Shown: positions 16,994 through 25,447 of the stretch, piece by piece
Numbering within the stretch: the stretch's first letter is position 1
Layout: the number at the start of each line of letters is the position of its first letter
Source of the DNA: Caldilineaceae bacterium
GTDB lineage: Bacteria > Chloroflexota > Anaerolineae > Caldilineales > Caldilineaceae
Assembly: GCA_958295845.1 (NCBI GenBank)
Contig: OY282376.1
Location: forward strand, 1,067,022 to 1,131,021
Length of the DNA: 64,000 nucleotides
Direction: 5' to 3'
Made by a program: the position numbers and the translations under genes
The notes under the pieces: generated by a model
What the model was told of the DNA's origin: nothing
Database searches by the model: none
Seen by the model: only the letters and a program-made list of their open reading frames with translations

Positions 16994-18124
16994 ATGGAGC
17001 GGAGAAGTTTCTTGAAACTGACCGCGACCGGCGCTGCCGCACTGGGCGTCGCTGGCTGTGAGCAGGCCGGATTCATGCCCCCGGTTCAGGTCGAGAGCGC
17101 GGTGGCGGAAGACACTAGCCTGCCGGCCATCGAGTGGCCAATGGCGACCAGCTGGCCGCCGGATCTGGACTCGATATTCTGGAGCGCGCACTTGGTTGCC
17201 GAACGCGTCGCAGCCTTAACCAGCGGCAAGTTCAAGATCCAGCCCCGCCCGGCCGGTGAGCTGGCTTCCGCCCTGGAAGTATTGAACGTCGTCGAAGAGG
17301 GAAGCGTCCCCATCGGTCATACAGTCTCCCACTACTATGCCGACAGAGGTCCTGTAGTCGCCTTTAGCACAGGCCTCCCGTTCGGTCTGACAGCCCGTCA
17401 GCAGAACGCATGGCTGTATGAAGGCGGCGGTTTGGAAATACTTCATGCAGCCTATGATTCCCGTTTCAATATCATGCAGTTCCCCGTCGGCAACTCCGGC
17501 GCGCAGATGGGCGGCTGGTTCAACAAGGAAATAAACTCCCTCTCTGACCTGCCAGGGTTGAAAATGCGCATCCCCGGCATGGCCGGCCAGGTGATGGAAC
17601 GGCTGGGCGTTACCGCGCAAATGTTGCCGGGTGGCGAGATCTTCCAGGCTCTGGAGAGTGGGGCAATCGACGCCGCCGAGTGGATTGGGCCCTACGAAGA
17701 TGAAAAGATGAACTTCCATAAGGTCTCAACCAACTACTACTATCCAGGCTGGTGGGACCCCGGCTCATCCGTGGAGGTCCAGATAAACTTGGACGAGTGG
17801 AACAAGCTGCCGGAGCAGTATCAGGAAGCGCTCAAGTCCGCCGCTTACGAGACCAACCTGAGAGTGACGGCACGCTACGATGCCAGGAACCCGGCCGCTC
17901 TCCATCGGCTGATCAACGATGGTGGCGTCCAACTGCGGCCTTTCTCAGATGATATCTTGAATGCAGCAGAGGAGTCAGCCTTCGCTCTCTTCGAAGAAAC
18001 CGCTGCCGCCGACACCGACTTCGCATCGATCTATAAGGAATGGAACGACTTCCGCAAGGCGATTCAGTCCTGGCACGGCCTCGCCGAGCGCGGCTACCTG
18101 CAATACGTGGGCCGAAGCCGCTAA
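16994..18124 (+). CDS. dctP: TRAP transporter substrate-binding lipoprotein DctP, copy 2
   Basis: 376 aa from the ATG at 16994, preceded by GGGGAAGGAGAAACTCGCG; the frame extends further upstream, but only this start puts the Tat motif (ERRSFLKL) and the lipobox (VAGC) at the N-terminus. It is a close paralogue of the preceding gene along its whole length and shares all the FcbT-type motifs. The last 20 residues are identical in the two proteins and the DNA there is almost identical, which points to a fairly recent tandem duplication or gene conversion. The middle differs enough to allow different ligands. Confidence 0.93.
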   Translation: MERRSFLKLTATGAAALGVAGCEQAGFMPPVQVESAVAEDTSLPAIEWPMATSWPPDLDSIFWSAHLVAERVAALTSGKFKIQPRPAGELASALEVLNVVEEGSVPIGHTVSHYYADRGPVVAFSTGLPFGLTARQQNAWLYEGGGLEILHAAYDSRFNIMQFPVGNSGAQMGGWFNKEINSLSDLPGLKMRIPGMAGQVMERLGVTAQMLPGGEIFQALESGAIDAAEWIGPYEDEKMNFHKVSTNYYYPGWWDPGSSVEVQINLDEWNKLPEQYQEALKSAAYETNLRVTARYDARNPAALHRLINDGGVQLRPFSDDILNAAEESAFALFEETAAADTDFASIYKEWNDFRKAIQSWHGLAERGYLQYVGRSR

Positions 18125-18173
18125 TGCGCGCTGGGTGGTGCCAAACATCTGGCAGCGATGAACAGAATAGAAA

Positions 18174-18205
18174 AGGGGCGAGCACACGCTCGCCCCTCTT
18201 TATTT
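18174..18205. terminator. Bidirectional terminator between dctP and dctM
   Basis: Perfect 10-bp stem AGGGGCGAGC / GCTCGCCCCT with the tetraloop ACAC. T-rich sequence follows on the plus strand (CTTTATTT), and an A-rich stretch precedes it (GAATAGAAAA), which becomes the T-run on the minus strand. It serves both converging transcripts. Confidence 0.85.
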
Positions 18206-18230
18206 CTCCGTCCCACCGTCTTCTCTCAAC

Positions 18231-19571
18231 CTATGATGCGGCCTCCACCAGCCAGGTCACCGTCTCCGGAACAAGGATCACGACAATGAGGGCGATGCCT
18301 TGCAGCACCATAAACGGCAATGCTCCCTTATGTATATCCGCAGTCTTCACCTCAGGTGGTGCCACGCTTTGCAAATAGAACAGCGAGAATCCAACCGGCG
18401 GAGAGATGAACGCCATGTTCAGGTTGATCGCCATCATCACCCCGAACCAGACCATCTGCGCATTGGTGAACCCCAGTTCCAGGGCCGCAGGCACAAACAG
18501 AGGCATCGCAATAAAGCTGATCTCGATAAACTCCAGGTTGATGCCCAGCAGGAATATCGCGATGTTGGCGACGATTACAAAACCCCAGAACCCGCCCGGC
18601 AGACTCGTCAGCAAACCCTGAACGTAGTCCTGCCCCCCCAAACGGTCAAAGACCAGCCCGAAATAAGTCGAACAGAACAGAATCATGATCACCAGCGCAG
18701 TAATATTCGCCGTGGAGCGCGCAGCCTCCTTGATCAGCTTCCAATTCAAATTGCGGTTGAACGCCGTGAGAATACAGGCGCCGATAGCGCCAACCGCACC
18801 CGCTTCCGTCGGCGTGGCGATACCCTGAAAAATACTCCCCAGCACAGAAAAAATCAGCAGTACCGGCGGGACGACAGCGATCAATGTCTGGCGCATGAGT
18901 GCCGCACCTTGCACAGTGCGGGCCTCTGGCGGCAGAGCCGGCGCGTCCTCCGGACGAACGATCGCGATCCCAATCACGTACAGGGCGTATAGTCCCGAGA
19001 GAATCAGTCCGGGAATCAGCGCGCCGACAAACAGATCGCCCACCCCCACGCCAATCTGATCGCTTAGTACCACTAGGACCAGGCTCGGCGGCAACAGCTG
19101 CGCCATCGTCCCCGACGCCGTAATAATTCCTGTCGCCAGCTTATGATTATAGCCATAGCGCACCATGATCGGCAGCGACAGCAAACCCATCACAATGACA
19201 GTAGCCGCGACCACCCCCGTTGCCGCTGCCAGCAGCGTACCCACCAGTACCACCGCCAAAGCCAGCCCGCCGCGCATCGATCCCAGCAAAATGCCGACCG
19301 TCGTTAACAGCCGCTCAGCCAGCCCCGACTTTTCGAATATTGCCCCCATAAAGACGAAAAATATAATTGCCAGCAGCGTAAAGTCCGACATCGTGCCGAA
19401 CCAGCGGTTGGGCAGCAGCTTTATCCAATTCATGTTGAATATGCCCAACGCCCAACCAATCAACATGAAGACCAAGGCGGTTCCGGCAAAAGAAAACGCC
19501 ACCGGATAACCGTACAGGATCAGCACAAAGAACAGTACGAACATCACTATCGCCAGCCATTCCAACCCCAT
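18231..19571 (-). CDS. dctM: TRAP transporter large permease DctM
   Basis: 446 aa from the ATG at 19571; a GTG two codons upstream is possible, but AAGGGAG is better spaced for the ATG. The protein is almost entirely transmembrane helices (about 12) and carries the large-subunit signatures [24 protein letters not shown] and [13 protein letters not shown]. It forms the sodium- or proton-coupled channel of the TRAP importer with DctQ. It is encoded opposite to the two dctP genes and converges on them, an uncommon arrangement. dctQ lies 99 bases upstream on the same strand. Confidence 0.94.
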   Translation of the reverse strand: MGLEWLAIVMFVLFFVLILYGYPVAFSFAGTALVFMLIGWALGIFNMNWIKLLPNRWFGTMSDFTLLAIIFFVFMGAIFEKSGLAERLLTTVGILLGSMRGGLALAVVLVGTLLAAATGVVAATVIVMGLLSLPIMVRYGYNHKLATGIITASGTMAQLLPPSLVLVVLSDQIGVGVGDLFVGALIPGLILSGLYALYVIGIAIVRPEDAPALPPEARTVQGAALMRQTLIAVVPPVLLIFSVLGSIFQGIATPTEAGAVGAIGACILTAFNRNLNWKLIKEAARSTANITALVIMILFCSTYFGLVFDRLGGQDYVQGLLTSLPGGFWGFVIVANIAIFLLGINLEFIEISFIAMPLFVPAALELGFTNAQMVWFGVMMAINLNMAFISPPVGFSLFYLQSVAPPEVKTADIHKGALPFMVLQGIALIVVILVPETVTWLVEAAS

Positions 19572-19670
19572 AGTCACTCCCTTTTTGCACGACCTGCGTG
19601 GCGAGGAACCAACCCTCCGCGCCCCTAACCTGAAACCAGATGCACCCTCCTGCAGATGGGTCGAGTGTCT

Positions 19671-20243
19671 CTACTCAATCCGCAAAGCCTCCTGGTGTTC
19701 CGCCAGCTCTTCGACCTCATCCTCTGCCCCTTGAATGACGGCAAACAGTTTGATCAACTCGGATATCGCCTGCAGCAGTAAGAGCACAAAGGCGACGATG
19801 ATCATGGCCTTCAGAGGCGCGCGCGGCAACCCATCTGGATCAGGCGACAATTCCCACTGTCGCCAGGAGGTCATCACCGGATTTACGGTCACCCAGATGC
19901 TGATGACGCAGAAGGGAACGAGTAGGAGCAAATGTCCCCAAAAGTCAAGCAAGGCCTGGCGTTTCCTACTCCAATTCGCGTAGATGAAATCTACACGAAC
20001 ATTGATGCCATTCTTGAGGATATACGCGAATCCCAGAAAGAAGACCAGCGAGTACAGATACCACTGCAACTCAATAAAGAGATTGGAGGACAACTGTACG
20101 CCTATAAACCTGGCGATGTAGCGCACGAGCACATTATAGAACCCAACTGCTACCGTAATGATCACGAGATACACCGACAAGCCCCCAACTCGTTCTGACA
20201 GGCTGTCAATGAGACCGGAAACTCGCAGAAGTACCCTTAACAT
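19671..20243 (-). CDS. dctQ: TRAP transporter small permease DctQ
   Basis: 190 aa from the ATG at 20243, which follows AGAGGAACAGCAACG; a longer frame to 20294 has no support. Four hydrophobic helices are visible (about 18-38, 55-78, 97-115 and 140-160), with the small-subunit features FIELQWYLYSLVFFLG and GINVRVDFIY. An acidic C-terminal tail follows. Cotranscribed with dctM, it completes the TRAP system whose receptors are on the other strand. Confidence 0.92.
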   Translation of the reverse strand: MLRVLLRVSGLIDSLSERVGGLSVYLVIITVAVGFYNVLVRYIARFIGVQLSSNLFIELQWYLYSLVFFLGFAYILKNGINVRVDFIYANWSRKRQALLDFWGHLLLLVPFCVISIWVTVNPVMTSWRQWELSPDPDGLPRAPLKAMIIVAFVLLLLQAISELIKLFAVIQGAEDEVEELAEHQEALRIE

Positions 20244-20554
20244 CGTTGCTGTTCCTCTATCTGTGCGGTACGCACTACAGGCGCGACGCGTCAACCATCT
20301 TTCGCTTCAAGTGCCCTGCTCAGGACTGCCCTATCTTACCCGAAACGTTCCAATACACAATAACCAGTTCAACCTGCTGGAAAAGGGCGCCAATAGTATC
20401 GCTCCGCCCAGCCTAGCCACAGTCTATACAGTCCCAAATTCGAACGGGAACAGACTCCACAATTCCGATTCGAAAATTATGGCTGCGGCGAGCGAAACAC
20501 TTTCTCTCCCTCCTCCCTCCTCACCCTTGGGGCGGTCGGCCGCTACGCCTCTTT

Positions 20555-20598
20555 CTGTAACAATACGGCTCCCTGCTGTAACCACACGGCTCCCTGTC
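20555..20598. repeat. 21-22-bp direct repeat pair
   Basis: Two adjacent copies of TGTAAC(A/C)A(T/C)ACGGCTCCCTG in the 578-bp spacer between divergent dctQ and the NYN gene. The position would suit a regulator-binding site for the TRAP operon, but nothing else supports this. The rest of 20295-20872 contains no gene. Confidence 0.55.
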
Positions 20599-20791
20599 AG
20601 TGTGGCAAAAACTGCAGGCCCGCCGCCGATGCAGAGCACTTCGCCTCTTGCATAGTATGCTCACCCCCCAGGTGTGGCAGGTGCAGATCTTTGGCACGCC
20701 TCGCTCAGAACACAAAAGAAAAGAACAGATCTGTCGATGTGTCCAATAATGGGAACTTAAATCGGATATGGCGAAGTGTTTGGCCGTGCAT

Positions 20792-20849
20792 TATAATTGG
20801 GTTGTACAGAATCTATACCCTTGCTAGACGGTTATTCGAACGGTACATA
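20792..20849 (+). promoter_or_regulatory. Candidate promoters of the NYN gene
   Basis: Two candidates are visible: TTGCTA-17-TACATA (20821-20826 and 20844-20849), just upstream of the start codon, and an isolated TATAAT at 20792-20797 without a good -35. AAAAGGATTTTTC lies immediately before the ATG. Confidence 0.4.
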
Positions 20850-20872
20850 AAACTATTTCAAAAGGATTTTTC

Positions 20873-21709
20873 ATGGTTTGGCAACACTCTCAAGTTAAAG
20901 TCGGAGTCTATGTTGATGCCGCCAACATCTATCGCAACGGCGGCTCTCGTATGCAGTATGATGTCCTGCGCGAATTTGCCTGCCGGGATATGGGTGAACC
21001 GGTGCGTCTGAATGCTTACGTTACCCACGACGCCGAACGCGCCCAGTGGGATGTCGATTACCGCGTCGGCGCGTTTCGCTTCCACTCCGCATTGCGCGAT
21101 CTCGGCTATAAAGTGATAATCAAACGTGTACGCTGGTATGAAGACGAGACCGGCAACCGCTATGCCAAAGCCAACTCCGATCTGGATCTGGCAGTGGACG
21201 CTCTGCTCCAGTCCGAAAATCTTGACAGGGTGCTGATCGCAACTGGGGACGGTGACTTCGTTCAGGTGGTACGGGCCCTTCAGAACAAGGGCTGCCGCGT
21301 GGAGGTTGTCGCTTTCGATAACGTCTCAGGCAATCTGCGGCAGGAAGTCGATCTGTTCATGTCCGGCTATCTAATCCCCAATCTGCTGCCCGTGCCCGAC
21401 GGCTCCGCCGAATGGGGCCAGCCGGATTCTACCGTACGCGGTTGGTGTTACTATTACAACGAGGATAAGGGCTTCGGCTATATGCGCTTCCTGACCAAGG
21501 TTTCCCCACACCTCTGGCTGGTGGATAAACGCAAAAGCCCCGATTCCCCCTATGAGAGCGCCTTTTTCCACTTCTCGATGATGCAGGATGAATCCGTTAA
21601 GGACTATCTGCCAAGCCGCGAACATATCTTTGAATTCAGACTCATCCCCTCTGAACGAGACCAGAGCGAGCTCACCGCGACCAACATTCGCATGGTCTGT
21701 TCTCTCTAA
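20873..21709 (+). CDS. NYN-domain RNase fused to a cold-shock-like domain
   Basis: 278 aa. Residues 8-170 form an NYN/LabA-type PIN-like domain with the conserved acidic residues: Asp15 in VYVDAANIY, Asp103 and Asp105 in NSDLDLAVDAL, and Asp126 and Asp128 in ATGDGDFVQVV; these bind the metal used for RNA cleavage. After a linker, residues 188-278 resemble a cold-shock (S1-like OB) domain: VRGWCYYYNEDKGFGYMRF matches the RNP-1 region of CspA-type proteins, followed by AFFHFSMM. A nuclease joined to an RNA-binding domain suggests structured or specific RNA targets. Monocistronic. Confidence 0.82.
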   Translation: MVWQHSQVKVGVYVDAANIYRNGGSRMQYDVLREFACRDMGEPVRLNAYVTHDAERAQWDVDYRVGAFRFHSALRDLGYKVIIKRVRWYEDETGNRYAKANSDLDLAVDALLQSENLDRVLIATGDGDFVQVVRALQNKGCRVEVVAFDNVSGNLRQEVDLFMSGYLIPNLLPVPDGSAEWGQPDSTVRGWCYYYNEDKGFGYMRFLTKVSPHLWLVDKRKSPDSPYESAFFHFSMMQDESVKDYLPSREHIFEFRLIPSERDQSELTATNIRMVCSL

Positions 21710-21798
21710 CGGCGCTCGTTCTTGGAGGTTCACTATAAGCTGCCGCCTGCCTCCGCGTTTACACCGTTTCCCCCTAACCCAATAGGAGCCCGAACCCC

Positions 21799-23424
21799 AT
21801 GCCTGCCGCAATCTCTGCCCAGCAACCGCTCGCCGTAGAAGCCGGCGCCAAGGTCCTCATGTCCGGCGGGAACGCCATAGATGCCGCTGTCACCGCTGCA
21901 CTCGTGCAGGCCGTCGTCACCCCTCAAATGTGCGGAATCGGCGGTTACGCCATCATCAATATGCACTTGGCCGGCGAAGCAGGTTCGATCGGGATTGACG
22001 CGCCCGCGCTGGCCGGCGCCCTTGTGCAGGATGATATGTGGGTGGATGAGCTCATCCGTCCCAATCCCGGCGGCTGGGGCTTCTTCCTAAAAGGCAATGT
22101 CAATGAAGCCGGTTACACATCCGTCTGTACCCCCGGTTCTGTCAAAATGTTTGCTAGCCTGCTTGAGCGCTGGGGTACCATCGATTTCGGACAGGCCGCC
22201 GAACCGGCCATCCGCACGGCTCACGACGGCTTTACCGTCTCCGATTCCCTCGCCGTCGGCTGGAAACGCTCCAACCAGTACTGGGAGGGAATGAGCCTGC
22301 GTGACTATATCCGCAGCAATGCCGAGGCCAGTCGAATCTACTTACGCGAGGATGGCGAACCCTACGATACCGGCGAAATCCTGCGCAACCCGGACTACGC
22401 CGACTCACTCAGCCACATCGTCCAAAACGGCAGCGAAGACTTCTACCACGGCCAGCTGATGGAGCGCATGACGTCCGATCTGGCGGCGAACGGCAGCTTC
22501 GTCACCCGGCAGGACTTTGAGGAATACCGGCTGCGCGAAGGCGCCTCAGTGCGCGGCAGCTACCGCGGTCACACCGTCACCAGCGCAACACCGCCCCACG
22601 GTGGCGCAACTCTCGTCGCCATCCTCAACATCCTGGAGGGCTACGACCTGGCCGCGATGGGCCACAATTCGGCCGATTACATCTACACCGTCGGCCTCGC
22701 CATGAAGGCCGCCTTCGCCGATCGCAACCCGCACATGGCCGACACCGACTTCGAAGATGTGCCCCTCGACTGGATGATGTCCAAGGAGCGGGCCACCTTC
22801 TGGCGCGAGCGCATCGACAACGGCCAGCCAATTGAACCCGATCCCTCCCAGCCCGAGACGCCGCACACCACCCACCTTTCCGTGATCGACGCCCAGGGCA
22901 ACTGCGTCTCTCTCACGCATTCGCTCGGCGCTTCATCGGGGGTCATTACTCCCGGGCTGGGCTTCATGTACAACAACTCGATGGTCAATTTCCACCCCCT
23001 GCCCGGCCATCCCAACTCGATCTCCCCTGGCAAAGGCCGCACCACCGGCATGACCCCGACCATCGTCTATAGCAAGGAGTCCTCCAACGGCAACGCACAG
23101 CCCCTCCTAGTCCTGGGCGCGCCCGGCGCCACCCGCATTATTACCTCGGTCCTGCAGGTCATCCTCAACGTCATCGACTTCGGCATGGATATCGAAAAGG
23201 CCGTTCACGCACCTCGTTTCGACTGCCAGCTCGACGCCATAACTTGCCAGCGCCGCATCCCCATCTGGGTGCTAGACGAAGTCAACAAACGCCATCCCGC
23301 CGAACACATCCCCTACAGCCACGGCGGCCTGGCCCTGGTCCATGCGCTCCACATCGACCCCCAAACCGGCGCGCTCTCCGGCGCCGCCGACACCGGCAAC
23401 GAGGGCATGGCCGTAGTAGTCTAG
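21799..23424 (+). CDS. ggt: Gamma-glutamyltransferase family protein
   Basis: 541 aa Ntn-hydrolase proenzyme. The catalytic threonine that becomes the N-terminus of the small subunit is Thr357 in HTTHLSV. Downstream are NSMVNFHPLPG, PGKGRTTGMTPT and a C-terminal glycine-rich segment. The N-terminal GNAIDAAVTAALVQAVVTPQMCGIGG is typical. Unlike the periplasmic E. coli enzyme there is no signal peptide, so this copy may be cytoplasmic and act on gamma-glutamyl compounds other than exported glutathione. The start follows TAGGAGCCCGAACCCC. Confidence 0.9.
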   Translation: MPAAISAQQPLAVEAGAKVLMSGGNAIDAAVTAALVQAVVTPQMCGIGGYAIINMHLAGEAGSIGIDAPALAGALVQDDMWVDELIRPNPGGWGFFLKGNVNEAGYTSVCTPGSVKMFASLLERWGTIDFGQAAEPAIRTAHDGFTVSDSLAVGWKRSNQYWEGMSLRDYIRSNAEASRIYLREDGEPYDTGEILRNPDYADSLSHIVQNGSEDFYHGQLMERMTSDLAANGSFVTRQDFEEYRLREGASVRGSYRGHTVTSATPPHGGATLVAILNILEGYDLAAMGHNSADYIYTVGLAMKAAFADRNPHMADTDFEDVPLDWMMSKERATFWRERIDNGQPIEPDPSQPETPHTTHLSVIDAQGNCVSLTHSLGASSGVITPGLGFMYNNSMVNFHPLPGHPNSISPGKGRTTGMTPTIVYSKESSNGNAQPLLVLGAPGATRIITSVLQVILNVIDFGMDIEKAVHAPRFDCQLDAITCQRRIPIWVLDEVNKRHPAEHIPYSHGGLALVHALHIDPQTGALSGAADTGNEGMAVVV

Positions 23425-23494
23425 TTTGAATTTCTGAATCGGATTACTTTATTGAGAGGAGTAAGGTTCGAAGATTCAACTGACGAAATGTAGC

Positions 23495-23953
23495 ATGAAA
23501 CTCTTCACAATCGGCTTTACCCAGAAGAGCGCCGAGACATTCTTTACACAGCTCAAAGAATCAGGGGTCCGGACGCTGATCGATACCCGCCTCAACAATC
23601 GGTCGCAGCTCTCCGGCTTTGCCAAGCAGCACGACCTTCGCTATTTCCTGCGTGAAATCGGCAAGATCGACTACCTCTATCTTCCACAACTCGCGCCCAC
23701 ACAGGACATTCGTGACGCCTTCAAGAAAGAGAAGGGGACCTGGGAAGCCTATGAGCGTTCCTTTCGCGCCCTGATGCTTGCCCGCAAAATCGAAGAAAAG
23801 TTCCCCCCCGAGCTCTTCGAGAACGCCTGTCTCCTGTGTAGCGAGCACAAGCCCCACCACTGTCACAGGCGTCTCGTCGCCGAATACCTCCGCGAAAAGT
23901 GGGACGGGATCAATATAGAGATCGAACATCTCCAGCCCCGTGATCCTGCCTGA
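23495..23953 (+). CDS. DUF488 family protein
   Basis: 152 aa. The N-terminal MKLFTIGFTQKSAETFF and the C-terminal LLCSEHKPHHCHR match the DUF488 family, in which the Cys/His-rich C[S/A]E...CHR signature is invariant. The biochemical role is unknown; a nucleic-acid or metal-related role has been proposed for the family. It stands 70 bases downstream of ggt, convergent with the aldo/keto reductase. Confidence 0.85.
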   Translation: MKLFTIGFTQKSAETFFTQLKESGVRTLIDTRLNNRSQLSGFAKQHDLRYFLREIGKIDYLYLPQLAPTQDIRDAFKKEKGTWEAYERSFRALMLARKIEEKFPPELFENACLLCSEHKPHHCHRRLVAEYLREKWDGINIEIEHLQPRDPA

Positions 23954-24017
23954 TCGGCTGGCGCTTCCCACTTCGGCAGGATATTCAACCGGCTACGGTC
24001 GGACAAAGCAAAATACC

Positions 24018-25019
24018 TCACCGGTCCGGCTCAAACACCGACCCGTCCAATGCTGTCTGCAATCCCGCCGAAACCAGGTCCAACCGTCTGATTTCCTCCT
24101 CCGGCAGTTCCAGACTGACCGCGCCCACCGTGTCCTCGATGTGAGCTGGCACATCCGCGCCGGAGATAATGCAAGTCACTTCCGGCCGTGACAGTATCCA
24201 AGCCTGTGAAACCTGGCCCGGGGTCGCCTCAACGCGTTCGGCCACCGCGATCAATTCTGCCACTACCTCAGCTGCCCGGTCTCGCAACACGTCCTGGAAA
24301 GCGTGCCGCCTGCGGCCGCCCCACAAACTGTTTTCTTCCGGCATCGTGTCAGGCGTGTAAGTTCCGCTTAGCAGACCAACCGCCAGTGGGCTGTAAACCA
24401 TCACCCCCAGCCCCAACTCCGCCGCCATCGGCAACATCTCCCGCTCCAATTCCCGGTTCAGCAGATTATAGGGATTCTGCACTGTGATCGCAGGCGCCGC
24501 GTTCAACCGCTCCTGCACCCGCAGCGCCTGCACGATCTGCCACGCCTGGTGGTTGCAGATGCCTACATAGCGTACCTTGCCCTGCTGAACAAGGCTGTCC
24601 AACGCATAAAAAGTCTCCTCCACCGGCGTCGTTTCGTCCAGTCCATGGATCAAATAGACATCGATCCGGTCGGTATTCAGCCGCCGCAACGATCGCTCCG
24701 CCTCGCGCAGTATGTGGTAACGGGAAAGGCCGCTGTCATTGGGGCCGTCGCCTATCTCCCCTCGCACCTTGGAGGTGATAACAACCTCGTCGCGCCTCCC
24801 CTTTAACGCCTTCCCCAACAGCGCCTCCGAAGTGCCTCTGAATTCTCTGTCGTCTCCCAGGCCATAGATATTGGCGCAGTCGAACAGATTCACGCCCAAG
24901 TCCAGCGTTGCCGCCACCAGATTGCGTGCCTCCATTTCGTCGTTCTGGCCTCTCAATCCCAGCCCCAACGCCACACGCGAAACCTTAACACCCGCACTGC
25001 CGAAATTCACGTATTGCAT
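24018..25019 (-). CDS. Aldo/keto reductase
   Basis: 333 aa TIM-barrel oxidoreductase. The catalytic tetrad is recognisable: Asp and Tyr in FDCANIYGLG (about 50-58), Lys in VVITSKVRG (about 85) and His in DVYLIHGLDE (about 123). NADPH-binding residues appear in the C-terminal QAWILSRPEVTCIISGA. Members of this group reduce sugar aldehydes or act on L-fucose and galactose derivatives; the substrate is undetermined. GGAGGAGAGAGGG precedes the ATG. Confidence 0.9.
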   Translation of the reverse strand: MQYVNFGSAGVKVSRVALGLGLRGQNDEMEARNLVAATLDLGVNLFDCANIYGLGDDREFRGTSEALLGKALKGRRDEVVITSKVRGEIGDGPNDSGLSRYHILREAERSLRRLNTDRIDVYLIHGLDETTPVEETFYALDSLVQQGKVRYVGICNHQAWQIVQALRVQERLNAAPAITVQNPYNLLNRELEREMLPMAAELGLGVMVYSPLAVGLLSGTYTPDTMPEENSLWGGRRRHAFQDVLRDRAAEVVAELIAVAERVEATPGQVSQAWILSRPEVTCIISGADVPAHIEDTVGAVSLELPEEEIRRLDLVSAGLQTALDGSVFEPDR

Positions 25020-25257
25020 CCCTCTCTCCTCCTGTTAGGAAGCGAATTCTGGACGGTCTGTGCGAGCCCTGTTCATCCGCACGTCTCCCTCCCGCCCTTT
25101 TCCGCAGTATAAAGGTTCGCTTTGGAAGATTCAACTATCTTCATATATGCCAGTTCAAATCCTGCCCCTTGAGAAGCATGTGAACGACATCGTCAGTTCG
25201 GCAGCGGTCACCCACGGATCCATTTCTACCCACCGAAAATTCAGCCACCCAAGAGTT

Positions 25258-25286
25258 TTGACAGGCCCCCCTTTTTCCGCTAAAAT
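25258..25286 (+). promoter_or_regulatory. Promoter of the ABC sugar transporter operon
   Basis: TTGACA (25258-25263), a 17-bp spacer, TAAAAT (25281-25286). It lies about 160 bases upstream of the receptor gene; a second TATAAT at 25412-25417 has no good -35. Nothing else was recognised in 25020-25447. Confidence 0.7.
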
Positions 25287-25447
25287 TCGCGCTTGTTGTG
25301 CGTTCTGTGACCACCACTTCATCTGGCCACAGGTGTACGATGTCGTACCCTCAGCACAACAAAAAATCTTGTTGCAACTCCCGAGAAGCCGCTCCCCCCA
25401 ATAGGCATCTATATAATCCTTTTTGCATTTTCAAGGAGACAAGAAGA

